Source: Prorocentrum cordatum
Lineage: Eukaryota > Sar > Dinophyceae > Prorocentrales > Prorocentraceae
Assembly (NCBI GenBank): GCA_963575745.1
Contig: CAUYUJ010018063.1
Span: 60,001 to 124,000 of the forward strand
Length of the DNA: 64,000 nt
Direction: 5' to 3'
Part shown: positions 51,890 through 61,560 of the stretch, piece after piece
Layout: every line of letters begins with the position of its first letter
How positions within the stretch are numbered: the first letter of the stretch is position 1
Program-made: the position numbers and the translations under genes
The notes under the pieces: model-generated
Told to the model about the DNA's origin: nothing
Databases searched by the model: none
The model's input: the letters and a program-made list of their open reading frames with translations, nothing else

Positions 51890-54480
51890 GTTGAAAATCC
51901 GTGTTGCGAAACCTTGGGTTTTTGTAGGTTTTTTTGGACGCGCGATTTCGAAATCCTTCCGAAACCGACAGGTTTTGAAGGATTTCGGCGTACGCGCGCG
52001 CCGTCGCGCGCGTCAGCACTTCGTCTCATTTTTGGAAGAGAATTCTCGCGACGGCACACGCGCAAGGGCGTTCGACAGATTTCGACATGCGCGCGCGACG
52101 CCCGTTTGGTAGCAGTTTGTGAAGATCTTGAAAAACCCATGGTTTTCTTCAGATTTCGCCAGAGCTCGCGCGGAATATTTTTTAGCAAATCAGTGTTGCG
52201 AAATTCTGTGTTTTTGAATGTTTTTTGGAAGCGCGATTGCGAAATCCTTCCGGCACCGAAGGTTTTTGAAGGATTTCGGCATGCGCGCGCGACGACGCGC
52301 GCGTGCGCACTTCGTCCCATTTTCTGCAAGGGATTCGTGAAACAAGTGTTTTGTTCGAACAACAAATGTCACCGCATTGTGTTTTTTTACAAAGGAACCT
52401 CTGGGGGGGATACCGGTTTGGCTGGGATGATATGATTTCATATTTAGGATGAACGAGTGTGCAGAGTACACATATATATATATATATATATATATAGAGA
52501 TGAGACTATACTACCCCAGGGAGAAGCGTTAAGTCTGGGGGGGGTATAATCTATTCTCTTCTTAGAAAAAGGAGAATATATTTGGTGGATGTTATTGTAA
52601 ATCGCAATGAAATTTGAGCCCCACGATTCGCGCTATCATCCCAGCCACCCACCCGCAACTTGGCGTGCAAAGTGCATGCGGTGGCGATTGCGACGAGGTT
52701 TTGGCGTTGGCTGGTCCATCTCTGCGGCCGCGCCAACCCAAGCACGCGCGCGCAGCGGCCAGCTACTTTGGCGCAGCCGACGCGGCCGCGGTGGCGCTGA
52801 CCGTTGGGCACATCCCAGCGGTTGAGAAACTTGAAACCTATGGCTTCTCCAAAGAATCCGCTAAAGCGCAATCGGAGGCTATTTTGAAAACGGATGCTGC
52901 GAAACTCTGTGATTTTTTGCATGTGTTAGGACACTCGGTTTCGAAACCGTTCCGGAACCTACGTATTATGATGGATTTCGGCACGCGCGCGTGCACTTCG
53001 TCCCGTTTTGCGCAGAGGATTCTAGCAACGGCGCGCGCGCAAGTCGTTCGAACGATTTCGGCATGCGCGCGCGAAGCCCGTTTGGTAGCATTTTCTCAAA
53101 ATGATGAATAACCTGTGGTTGTCTCAAGAATTCGCAAGGGAACGCGCGCAAGTGATTGATTTTAAATCCGTGTTGCGAAACCATGTGTTCTCTAATGTTT
53201 TCGTGCGCTCGGCTTTGAAGTCCTTGCCGAACCGACGGTTTTTGAAGGATTTCGGTGCGCGCGCGACAGCGCGCGCGTGCACATCGTCTCATCTGTTCAA
53301 AAAAATTGTTGAAAACTGATAATTTGTTGGAAACGAGTGCGCGCATAGAATTCGTCGCAGAAGATGGCGGGGGGGGGAGGCGATGTAGGCCCCCCCCTGG
53401 GATGGTGTAAATTTTGGGTTCGGATTGACGACGGAGCAGAATAATGTAGACTGCAAGTCGACACGGGGGGCGGATAGTCCCGGGGGTGGGGGGCGGATCT
53501 ATTCTCTTCTCAGAAAACAAATCAATGTCCTTTTCTAAACCTGCGCGGTGCATTTGGCATTGCGCAATATACGCTGTGCCCTCTAATTGGTGAAATCTAC
53601 GCCGCGCAATTCACCCCCGCCCACCCGCCCGAAACTTGGTTTGCTAAATCCATGCGGCGGCGACTGCGATGAATGCTTCGCGTTGGCCGGGGCATCTCTG
53701 CGGCCGCGCTGAACCGCGCATGCCCGCGCGCGCAGCGGCCGGATGGTTTGGCGCGACCGACGCGGCAGCGGTGGCGCTGACCGGTGGGCACCGCCCAACG
53801 GGCACTTCAGTGCGAGTCGGCGGCTGGGGCGAGCGCGGCATCGTGGCAACATCGACAATGGTGGACGCGGTGATGGTAGCGACGCCGGTGCGAAGGGTGA
53901 CAAAGACGACGGCAAAGCCAATGGCGGCACCGATGCTGATCGCGCCAACGACGATGGCGGTGTCTCCGCGTCGTCGTTGAGGGATCTGGAAATACTTCGA
54001 CATGCGCGCGCGGTCGACGCGCGAGACTGGACCGCGCCGCATCATGCGACGCGGATCATGCGACGCGGATCGTGCCCCAGCACGCGCGCAAGGGCGCCCG
54101 AATGAGTTTCACATTCGCGCGTGGGGGGCTCGCGCGACCGAATTGAATTAACATGTTGCAAATCCATTGCTTCCTTGAGAATTCGCAAGAGCGCGAGCGC
54201 ATATTTTTCTTCGGACTGATGTTGCAAGACAAGACACTTCAATATAGTTACAGGACACTCTCGATTTTGAGATATTCACGGACTCCCGCGGTGTCTAGGA
54301 ACGGATTTCGGCACGCGCGCGCGACGACGCGGGCGCGTGCAGTTCGTCGGGGTTCTTGCGGCAGCACGCTCGCAATGGCGCGCGAGCGATTCCGACGTGC
54401 GCGCGCGAGAGGCCTTTTTGGTAGCATGCCATGAACATGTCGAATCACCTGTGGTTCTTCAGCAGGCGCGACTGTTGTCT
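51890..54480 (+). repeat. ~300-bp repeat module (GTGTTGCGAAAC ... TTTCGGCATGCGCGCG), several copies alternating with repeat D
   Basis: GTGTTGCGAAA.T at about 51,898, 52,193, 52,893 and 53,171, each followed by GCGCGAT..CGAAATCCTTCC, TTTTTGAAGGATTTCGGC and a CGCGCGCG palindrome, then ACTTCGTC. Repeat D occurs at 52,612-52,830 and 53,590-53,805, after TATTCTCTTCT(T/C)AGAAAA. (TA)n runs at 52,472-52,494 and 54,602-54,620. Confidence 0.8.
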
Positions 54481-55095
54481 ACGCGCAGTATGCGCGGTGC
54501 CATTCAACGGCTGCGACGGGCGGCGACGGCGCGGCGACGGGGCGGCCGCGTAGCCGCAGCGGTTTGGGACCCACGCTAGCTAACACGTGCACGCATTTTA
54601 ATACATATATATATATATACATACACACTCACTTGTTTCGGAGATAATCCATTTTATCGGGTGGAGGGGGGAGGGAGGTGCTGGCCAATAACCTAACCTT
54701 TTCGCTTTGGGCAGCCCCACGTGTGCCCGCGCGCACCAGTCTTGCCTACCCCCCTTCAGACCTGCGCAACTGACACACTCTGGTTATCACCAGGAGGGGG
54801 GGCGGGGTTGCCCGATAACGCGGGGTTTCGCCGGACCCTTTAAAAGCAGTCGTCGTTGTCGTCGTCGTCCTCGTCCTCGTCATCATCGTCGTCCTCTCCG
54901 TCGTCGTCCTCCTCGTCGTCGCTAGTGACAATCTCCCTGCCCCCCTCCCTCATCGCTACGCGATCATGCGGAGCCTGCAGAGCCTCGTCGCCTCCCCCCC
55001 CAAACATCCGACGCCCTGACTCTCTCAACACCACGTCCCCGCCGGCCAGGACCTTCCCCCCAGGGCCGGCTCGTCCTGCCGACTCTCTCATCAGA
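54481..55095. other. No gene seen; GTC triplets at 54,850-54,920
   Basis: Short triplet tract and GC-rich spacer. Confidence 0.5.
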
Positions 55096-55230
55096 GGCGA
55101 CGATAGGGGCGAATAGCCCAGGGGAGAGCAACACGTGTACGCAGGGGCGCCGACGATCTATGTCTTCGACGGGGCTCCCGGGCGAATACGTGTAATGCCA
55201 GCCCCTGGGCTATTCGCCCTTATCGTCGCC
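55096..55230. mobile_element. Small inverted-repeat element, 29-bp arms
   Basis: GGCGACGATAGGGGCGAATA... at 55,096-55,124 and its inverted copy at 55,202-55,230 differ at one position. Inner words ACACGTGTACGC and TACACGTATTCGC are also inverted. Confidence 0.85.
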
Positions 55231-55730
55231 GCCGAGCTCTCTTCTGCGGTCCCGGGGCCCGGCGCGGGCCCCCAGGGGCCCCAAGCTGAGTCTGAGGAAA
55301 ACCTCCGCCTCTCGTTCCTCGAGACGTTGGAAAAAGTCTGAGTCCCTCCCCCCGCTCCCACAACCCTGCCTCCCTCCTCCTCCCTCACTCTCCCCTGCCG
55401 CCCGCGCCTGCCGACTTCTGGGTCGGTCAAGAGGGTCGAAAATCAGCCCCTGGACATGTCCAGGGGCGCGATCCGGGCAACATTTCGAGGCGGAGTGGGC
55501 CGTGGCTGCGAGAAGCCCCCCCGCGCCCAAAAAAGAAGCCAAGTATCGCAGAAAAGCTCAAAATTCGATCTGGCACGCCCGAGAGAGGACCGGGAAGTCT
55601 CGAAACGGTGCCCAACAGCGAACGTTGTCTAAAACCGGCAGCAGCAGCCGTTGAGCAAGGGACGCTCGTCCCAAATGGACGACCTCTGCGGCGGCACATA
55701 CAGCGAATCTGGGTAAACACGGCAAGGATA
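55231..55730. other. No gene seen
   Basis: GC-rich spacer without a supported frame. Confidence 0.4.
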
Positions 55731-55906
55731 CAGTGGAGGCCTAGTCCACAAGAAGCCTTCCACAAGAAACCCAACCCTGAGACCCCCGGACCTCCATGAA
55801 TTTTTGAAGTTGGAAAGTCACGCTTTCCATCGCAAATCCATCGAAAACCAAAAAACCCAGGGCACCCAGGAGACAGGCAGGGGTTTCTTGTCATGGGCCT
55901 CCACTG
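55731..55906. mobile_element. TIR element (CAGYGG...CAAGAAACCC), copy 2
   Basis: CAGTGGAGGCC at the left and, inverted, CAGTGGAGGCCCATGACAAG at the right; both lead to CAAGAAACCC. Confidence 0.8.
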
Positions 55907-56768
55907 CACAGCGATCACGGATAAAAGCGGCTAAGAAATGCTGTCAATCGCCGTTCCCGCTGTCGCGAAGGGTGGCGGACCCAGCCACGGCCATACGAAC
56001 ATCCCATCCCCGGGAGCCCAACAACGCCAGACGACCGCCCCAAACGACGGGGAGTGGACGTGCGAGCGATGGCGAGTCTTCCACGCCATGGTTCGGGGGG
56101 GTTCCCACCGAAGGGGGGGGGTCCTCCTCATTCCGAACCTGCGGGCCGCAATCCGTGCACTCGCAGGCCCCCATTGTCATCCGATCCCCTCGATCACGCT
56201 GCTCGTCCTCCATCTCGGCCGCCCCAGACCCAGAGCCCCTCGATCCTGCTGTTCGCTGCTCTCCCCTCGACCCTCGACCCTAGATCCTGCTCCTCGGCCC
56301 CCCATCCCCGCGCGCCCCTCGACCACTGCTGCACTTCGGCCCTCGGCCCCCGACATCGCCTCGGCCCATCCCCGGCCAGGCCGCTGCGCCCCCCCCCCCG
56401 CTCCCCCGAGGCGAGGCAGCTGCCGAGCGTCCTGCAGCGCGCCGAAGGCGCCGCCGCCGCCGAGGGCACCAATCACGCTGGGGGACGGAGGGGGGGGGCA
56501 CCTCCTTCTCATCCTCCACCACCGTTAGGGCTGCTATTTCGCACCGGCCTGCTCCACAGCCTCCTGCTCCTCCTCCCCTCCCGCTCCTCCTCCGCCGCGG
56601 AGCTCGAGGCCGCGGGAGTGCGTCACCGATGCGGTCGAAGCCCTCGAGGCCGCTCTCCCCTCTGCAGCGCCAGAGGGGAGAGCGCGACAAACACCAAGAG
56701 GCGAAGAACTGGAAGCAGGGGAGACGGACGATCATCTGATCAAGAGCAACGTGCCTGACCGTCTACAT
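55907..56768. other. No gene seen; lone CATCGCTCG MITE end at 56,056-56,073
   Basis: GTGGACGTGCGAGCGATGGC matches the end of the MITE at 11,163. The rest is GC-rich with Pro/Arg-rich frames. Confidence 0.4.
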
Positions 56769-56915
56769 TTGGGTCGGGCGTACCCCCTCCCTCTACTGGG
56801 GGATCTTGGACGAACAGGAGAAACTATTAACACATAGTTCAACAATCATCAACAAAAATCGTTACCAGACTATTGTTTGCCTATTTTTGAATAGACCTCC
56901 CGTGGAGGGACAGAG
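56769..56915. mobile_element. MITE, AGGTCGGGC family, eroded right end
   Basis: TTGGGTCGGGCGTACCCCCT, ATCTTGGACGAAC, ACCAGACTATTG, then CCTCCCGTGGAGGGACAGAG. Confidence 0.7.
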
Positions 56916-56979
56916 TGTGCGCGTGGGTGCGGCCCGAGCGTGGCCCCCCCCGTGGACGGGCCGAGACCCACCTCGCCAA

Positions 56980-57110
56980 CCACCTCCTCCTCCTCCTCCT
57001 CCTCCTCCTCCTCCTCCTCCCTCGCCACCCACCTCCTCCTCCTCCTCCTCCTCCTCCTCCTCCTCCTCCTCTTTCTCCTCCTCCTCCTCCTCCTCCTCCT
57101 CCCTCTCCTC
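56980..57110 (+). repeat. (TCC)n tract
   Basis: Nearly pure TCC triplets ending right at the leader-like sequence. Confidence 0.95.
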
Positions 57111-57132
57111 TCCCTAGCCATTTTGGATAAAG
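57111..57132 (+). other. Probable decayed spliced-leader relic
   Basis: TCCCTAGCCATTTTGG then ATAAAG; matches the leader at 19 of 22 positions, including an intact TAGCCATTTTGG. It lies 45 bases upstream of the ATG at 57,178. Confidence 0.6.
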
Positions 57133-57177
57133 GTTGCGGCAGGCCCCCACGGACGCGGTCGGGCTCTCCTCTCGCCA

Positions 57178-58235
57178 TGGGGCGCGCGAGAGATGGCATC
57201 ACGGTGCTCTACGACCCCTCGGTGGCCCTCCTCCGCGATGTACAGGAAGCGGCGTGCTTCATGCAGCTGCTCAGTGGCGGGTGCTCGCACTGCGACCCGA
57301 ACACGGACGTCGAGGCTATCTTGCACTCGGCGGGCGCGACCCTTGGGCTCGGCACCACGGCCAGCTCCGAGGACACTCGGCAAGGGCTGCGACTTCGGGG
57401 ACGTGTGGACCTGTCCAAGGAGTGGGCGACCGCGCGTCAAGGGCGGCGAGCGGCGGCGCATCGGGACGGCCGCCTGGAGCAGCGTGCGCTCGCGGCGTTG
57501 GCTACCCCGCCGCGCCGCCTCGACCGGGCGGTCCAGGAGAAGCAGAAAGATACGGATCCGTACGACAACGTCCGCACAGTGGCGGAGGAGAAAATCGGTT
57601 TCGACGCCTACGTCGAAGACCTGTCCAGCGTGGACAGCACGGGGCCGAATGAAGGCGCCTTGTGCGAGAAGCCGGTCACGTCTAACATGGACCTCTTCCT
57701 GACCTTGGAGAAGATGCAGCAGCAGATCGACGTGCTGAAGGATGTGCAGGAGTCCCTGGCGCGGAAGTCCACCGTGGAGGCCGAAGAGCAGGCCTGGCAT
57801 GTCCAGACCTCGCAGGAAAACAAGATGGTGGAGAGCGTCGCGGACGGCACAGACACCATCACGTACACCTCCACGGACGCATGTTCTGATGAGGCCACGG
57901 CGGCCGCCCAGGAGCTCGAGAAGGTGCTTCAGGTCGAGGACAGTGCGAAGAGTACCGAGAAGGAGACCGAGGATATAGCCAAGGAGGAGAAGAAGCAGGC
58001 CGATGCGACTAAGCAGTCCGAGGAGAGGCCTGTGGCGCGGGAATACCCCCTCGGTGAATGCTCCACCATGTGCAAAACACCCTCCGCTCCGCCCTCTGCT
58101 GCAAAACGAACTCGGAACGGCAACTGGCCACGAGATCGCCAAAACACCGGCTGGCTCGAGGCCTGGGCCCCGTCGTTGAAGCAGGAGCGCCCAGAATCGA
58201 ATCGGATCGATCGGTCGGATCAACGAGAAACGTGA
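57178..58235 (+). CDS. Intronless ORF, acidic coiled-coil protein of unknown function (candidate retrogene)
   Basis: 352-codon frame from ATG 57,178 (MGRARDGITVLYDPSVALLR) to TGA 58,235. The first 70 residues hold a predicted globular part with SGGCSHCDPN. Residues about 150-300 are hydrophilic and heptad-patterned (LEKMQQQIDVLKDVQESLAR; EKETEDIAKEEKKQADA). The last 50 residues, from about 58,060, change composition and run into ATCGGATCGG repeats, so the true C-terminus may be earlier or an exon end. The start is supported by the leader-like sequence just upstream, which would be the old mRNA 5' end. A longer open frame on the opposite strand (58,550-57,114) is Leu/Arg-rich and taken as a shadow. 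No family recognised. Confidence 0.55.
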
Positions 58236-58400
58236 ATCGGATCGGCGGAAGTCGGCAGCAGAGTCGGGAAAAGTCAAATCGGCAGAATCGGCAGGCTTGT
58301 AGGCCTCCTTTGAGAGATCGGAAGCCACATCGGAATCCGGAATCGAATCGAATCGGAAATGGAAGCACTCGAAGCCGGAATCGAAATGAGCCCTGCGTTG
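58190..58400 (+). repeat. ATCGGATCG/GAATCGAATCGG word repeats
   Basis: Dense ATCGG words like those at 13,680-13,880 and 44,220-44,400. Confidence 0.75.
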
Positions 58401-58604
58401 AAGCCCCGACCGGCGCCATTCCGCCGCTTGTGAGCTCCGTTTAACCGATCCCCATCCCCAGCGGCGTTGCCTGGGCCCCACAGGCCGATTTTCCCCCCTG
58501 GATGGGGATATGGGCCGTTGCCTTCGAGCTTCGAGTGGCAGATCCACCAACTAGGGTGGTGGGATGGCGGGGATCTGGACGGGGATGGAGAAAGGGATAA
58601 GGAT

Positions 58605-59392
58605 TATGTTGTTTCCATCGTACTGAAGGACGACATCCCAGAAACAATGTCGAGCACCCGGAAAAGTGTCGAAACAGTGTCGAAACACTCCCAGAGCCCG
58701 ACACGTGAAAACCCTCGAGTCCCACCAGCCCTCTGGGCGTCGGTGGTTTAGGGCGTTTCCTCTTCCACCCCTCCCTCTTCCCCTTCGGGGAGGGGTTTAC
58801 CCCTCCCCTTACCCCCTCCCCACTGACCTGGACAGGAGGGGCGGGGAGCGGTCAGAGCGTCCAAAACGGCCTCGGCGAGGAAGCCAAAATCATTGATTTT
58901 ACTATGGTTTTGGCCCCATTTTGGCCTTCTGAGGGGGCAGCGCTAATTAGAGCTCCCCTCTTCTTTGATCGATTTCCTCCACGATGGCCGCAAGAGGCCC
59001 CCAGGATGCCCCAAGAGGCCGCAGGATGGCCCCAAGAGGCCCCCCAAGAGGCCCCCAGGACCCCCAAGAGGCCCCAAGATACCCCCCAGAGGCACCCAAG
59101 GGGCAAAGATGGCCCCAAGAAGCGCCCAGGAGGCCCCCAAAGGCCCCAAGATGGCCCCAAGAGGCCCCAAGAGGCCCCCAGGAGGCCCCAAAGAGGATCC
59201 CGAACGGCCCACAGAGGCCCCCCCGAGGCACCCAAGACGCCGAAAAGCCCCTCAGGACGACCCTCTACTCGCCTGGGCGTCGTTTCTGGACGGGCTGGTG
59301 GGGATACGCGAAACGTCTAGAATTTCGGTACTTGTTTTGTGCTCGAACTTCCTTCTGGTTATCAAGGCTAAAGTAGGTTGGAACATCATAAG
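58605..59392 (+). mobile_element. Repeat P, copy interrupted by the ~600-bp element
   Basis: 58,605-58,722 and 59,325-59,392 together match 29,592-29,775. The break falls between CCCTCGAGTCC and TTCGGTACTTG, which are joined as CCCTGGAGTTCCGGTACTTG in the other copy. Confidence 0.8.
58723..59324 (+). mobile_element. Dispersed ~600-bp element, copy B
   Basis: CACCAGCCCTCTGGGCG to CGTCTAGAATT, highly similar to copy A along its length, including the CCCCAAGAGG minisatellite, which differs mainly in unit number. Confidence 0.9.
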
Positions 59393-59576
59393 ATAGGGAT
59401 CGGTGAAACGATGCTGAGCTTGCCGTCCCCGTGGCGGGGCAGGGCCTGAGGAGCGAGTTCTGCTGCTGCTGCAGCGCGGCGCCCGGGAAGGAGCCCATCC
59501 TGCGGGGGGGCGCGGAGCACGGCAGGGAGGGAAGGAATCGGAGCGATTCTGCGAAGGACTTAGGCGACCCGTCCAT

Positions 59577-59799
59577 CTCCTCCTCCTCCTCCTCCGCCTC
59601 CTCCTCCTCCTCCCCCTTCTCCTCCCTCTCCATCTCCTCCTCGACTCCTCCTCCTCCTTCTCCTCCTCCTCCTCCTCCTCCTCCTCCTCCTCCCTCCTCN
59701 NNNNNNNNNNNNNNNNNNNNNNNNNNNNNNNNNNNNNNNNNNNNNNNNNNNNNNNNNNNNNNNNNNNNNNNNNNNNNNNNNNNNNNNNNNNNNNNNNNN
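59577..59799. other. (TCC)n tract and 100-base assembly gap
   Basis: TCC triplets to 59,699, then N at 59,700-59,799. The gap of exactly 100 N is likely a placeholder, so distances across it are not reliable. Confidence 0.95.
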
Positions 59800-59980
59800 C
59801 CCCGCGAGTGCTCCAGTCGGCTGCGTCGCCCTGGCTTCCCCCCCAAGGTCGGTGGCCGGCGCGGGAGAAGTCGCCCGCGCCAACGCGCGCCGCGCGAGGC
59901 CCCTGAATCACGGAGTCGGTGCTGGGGAGGGCGGGCCCGGGAGGAGGCCGCGGGGCCTTGCTGCCTGAAGTTGGCTCGAG

Positions 59981-60889
59981 CCAACGAGGTGGCTCATCGG
60001 CGGGAGTCAGTTCAGATGGGGCCCATCGCGCCCGAACCTTGCAATTAGCGGTTATCAAGAGGGCTGCAAATCGTCTACAATCTTTGAGTTTAGCATCGCA
60101 GGCCCATCTCTTTGAAAAAGCCTGGGTCACGCTCATAATATCACATCGATACGCGCGACGTCGACAATGATGACGCTGATCCTTGGACTGACGCTGGAGA
60201 ACAGAAATAACCGCCGTCACCTCTAGAATGCGACTAGGTTCTTCCCGAATAAAACGCCCCAGATACAACGGGCGCCGTTGAGCATTTCTCACATGATCAG
60301 AGGGCGCCTCAGGGAAATCAGGATCGACTTCCCGTTCTTCCGGTTGAACTGTTCCTCGGGGTACCCTAACAGTGAAGTGGTCCGAAAGGGCATCTCGAAC
60401 GCCGGCTTCTAGGCCGCGCCTGGCACGAGGTCGGGGGCGAGAGACCCTGGGCACTTCTGGACAACGGAAGCGTTGTCTCCTGTCGCGACGTCCGCACCCC
60501 TTCGCAAAATCACGATCCGCGTCAGCTGCCACGGCCCCTACCCCATTCAAGCAGGCGCCAGTAGCTATCGCCGGCCGGCCCCGCGCAAGGCCCCAGGACG
60601 ACCCGGCGAGCAAGAGGGGGCCCTGACAGGCATCTAGTTCTTTTGCAGCGGACCCCCGCAGAGACGCATCCCGAACTCCGCCCGCGCGCGCAGACTGGCA
60701 GCGAGACATCAGCGCTGACGGCACAGGCCCCCCAAGCATGAATGCGAGGGCGAGGTGCCCGATGAGCTCCCCCATGCTCTTCGGAAAGAGAGAGCCAGCG
60801 CCCAACTGATACGCAAATCCAAGCGCCGGAATCTCTTGCGGCGCGGGCCGCTGAGCGGCCCCCGTCCTGCATCGCCCCAAGATCGACAC
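59981..60889 (-). pseudogene. DIRS-like element: RT end and RNase H domain
   Basis: One open minus-strand frame. MGELIGHLALAFML (about 60,775) matches the GHLTFxFLL block that follows the RT in DIRS-type elements. From 60,229: ILEVTAVISVLQRQ, CDIMSVTQAFSK, AALLITANCKVRARW, APSELTPADEPPR. The order ILExxA...CDNxSVxxAxSK...RWxPSExNPAD is the RNase H signature of these elements, with Asn changed to Ile in the CDN block. The frame continues into the N gap. No tyrosine recombinase motif is seen beyond it. Confidence 0.7.
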
Positions 60890-61560
60890 TCTGCGGGTCG
60901 GTCTGCTCGTCGTCGCGCGCGCCGAGGCCTGCGCCGTTCAACGTCTCGAAGACCTCGTCGGCGAGCCGCTGAACATGTCCCATGCTGCCGCCGAGCGCCC
61001 CGACGTTGCCGACGTAGATGTAGTGCACAGTGTAAAGAGTGCTTTGGAGAAGCTGCCCCACGCCGAGATTACGCAGCCGACTTGAGGGCTTCAGACCAGG
61101 CACCCTCTCAACCAGCCCTCGCTTGGCCACTCGCGCAACATAGAGGCGCCACTTGAAACCCACTGGCAGCGCAACGAAACGGAGATGAACCCAGTCCGCC
61201 GCCAGCCCAGTGTCGCGAGTTCGAATTGTAAGCGGGCGAACATATCGGCTCGGATCCTCATCGGCCCTGAACCTGGAGAAACAGTCCTGCGCGTCCGTTG
61301 AAAGCGGCGCGCGCCGCGAGGTCACCCGGCCCCATCCAGCTCGCCGAAAGATTCACGCGTTGCGAGGCTCGCAGAGGGTGGATCGTGAAAGCGGCGCTTC
61401 GCACAACGGGCGTCCGCTATCAGGCGCTGACGTCGACCCTTCTTTTTCACATAGAAGCAGGCGACCCTCTCCATCGCATCGCGGCACCATCGCACGACGC
61501 CCTCCTCGACGAGCTGCCAGTAAAAGGTGGTGCACAGGCCAGCATCTGACCTCAGGCGCA
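60890..61560 (-). pseudogene. DIRS-like element: reverse transcriptase core, active site altered
   Basis: Two frames. The upstream one ends ACFYVKKKGRRQRLIADARC then AKRRFHDPP (RT blocks 1-2, about 61,465-61,360). The next reads LSTDAQDCFSRF (first aspartate block, 61,298) , FVALPVGFKWRLYVA and HYIYVGNVGALGG. The active-site tetrad YVDN/YVDD reads YVGN at 61,016-61,005, one base away from aspartate. A frame change near 61,325 separates the blocks. Confidence 0.75.

Noticed and set aside
57114-58550. 478-codon minus-strand frame opposite the candidate retrogene
   Set aside because: Leu/Arg-rich mirror composition; the plus-strand frame has better composition and a leader-like sequence in the right place.
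58903-58922. CCCCATTTTGGCC as a further spliced-leader relic
   Set aside because: Only about 10 contiguous matching bases, and it is internal to the ~600-bp element; copy A has CATATTGG at this position.
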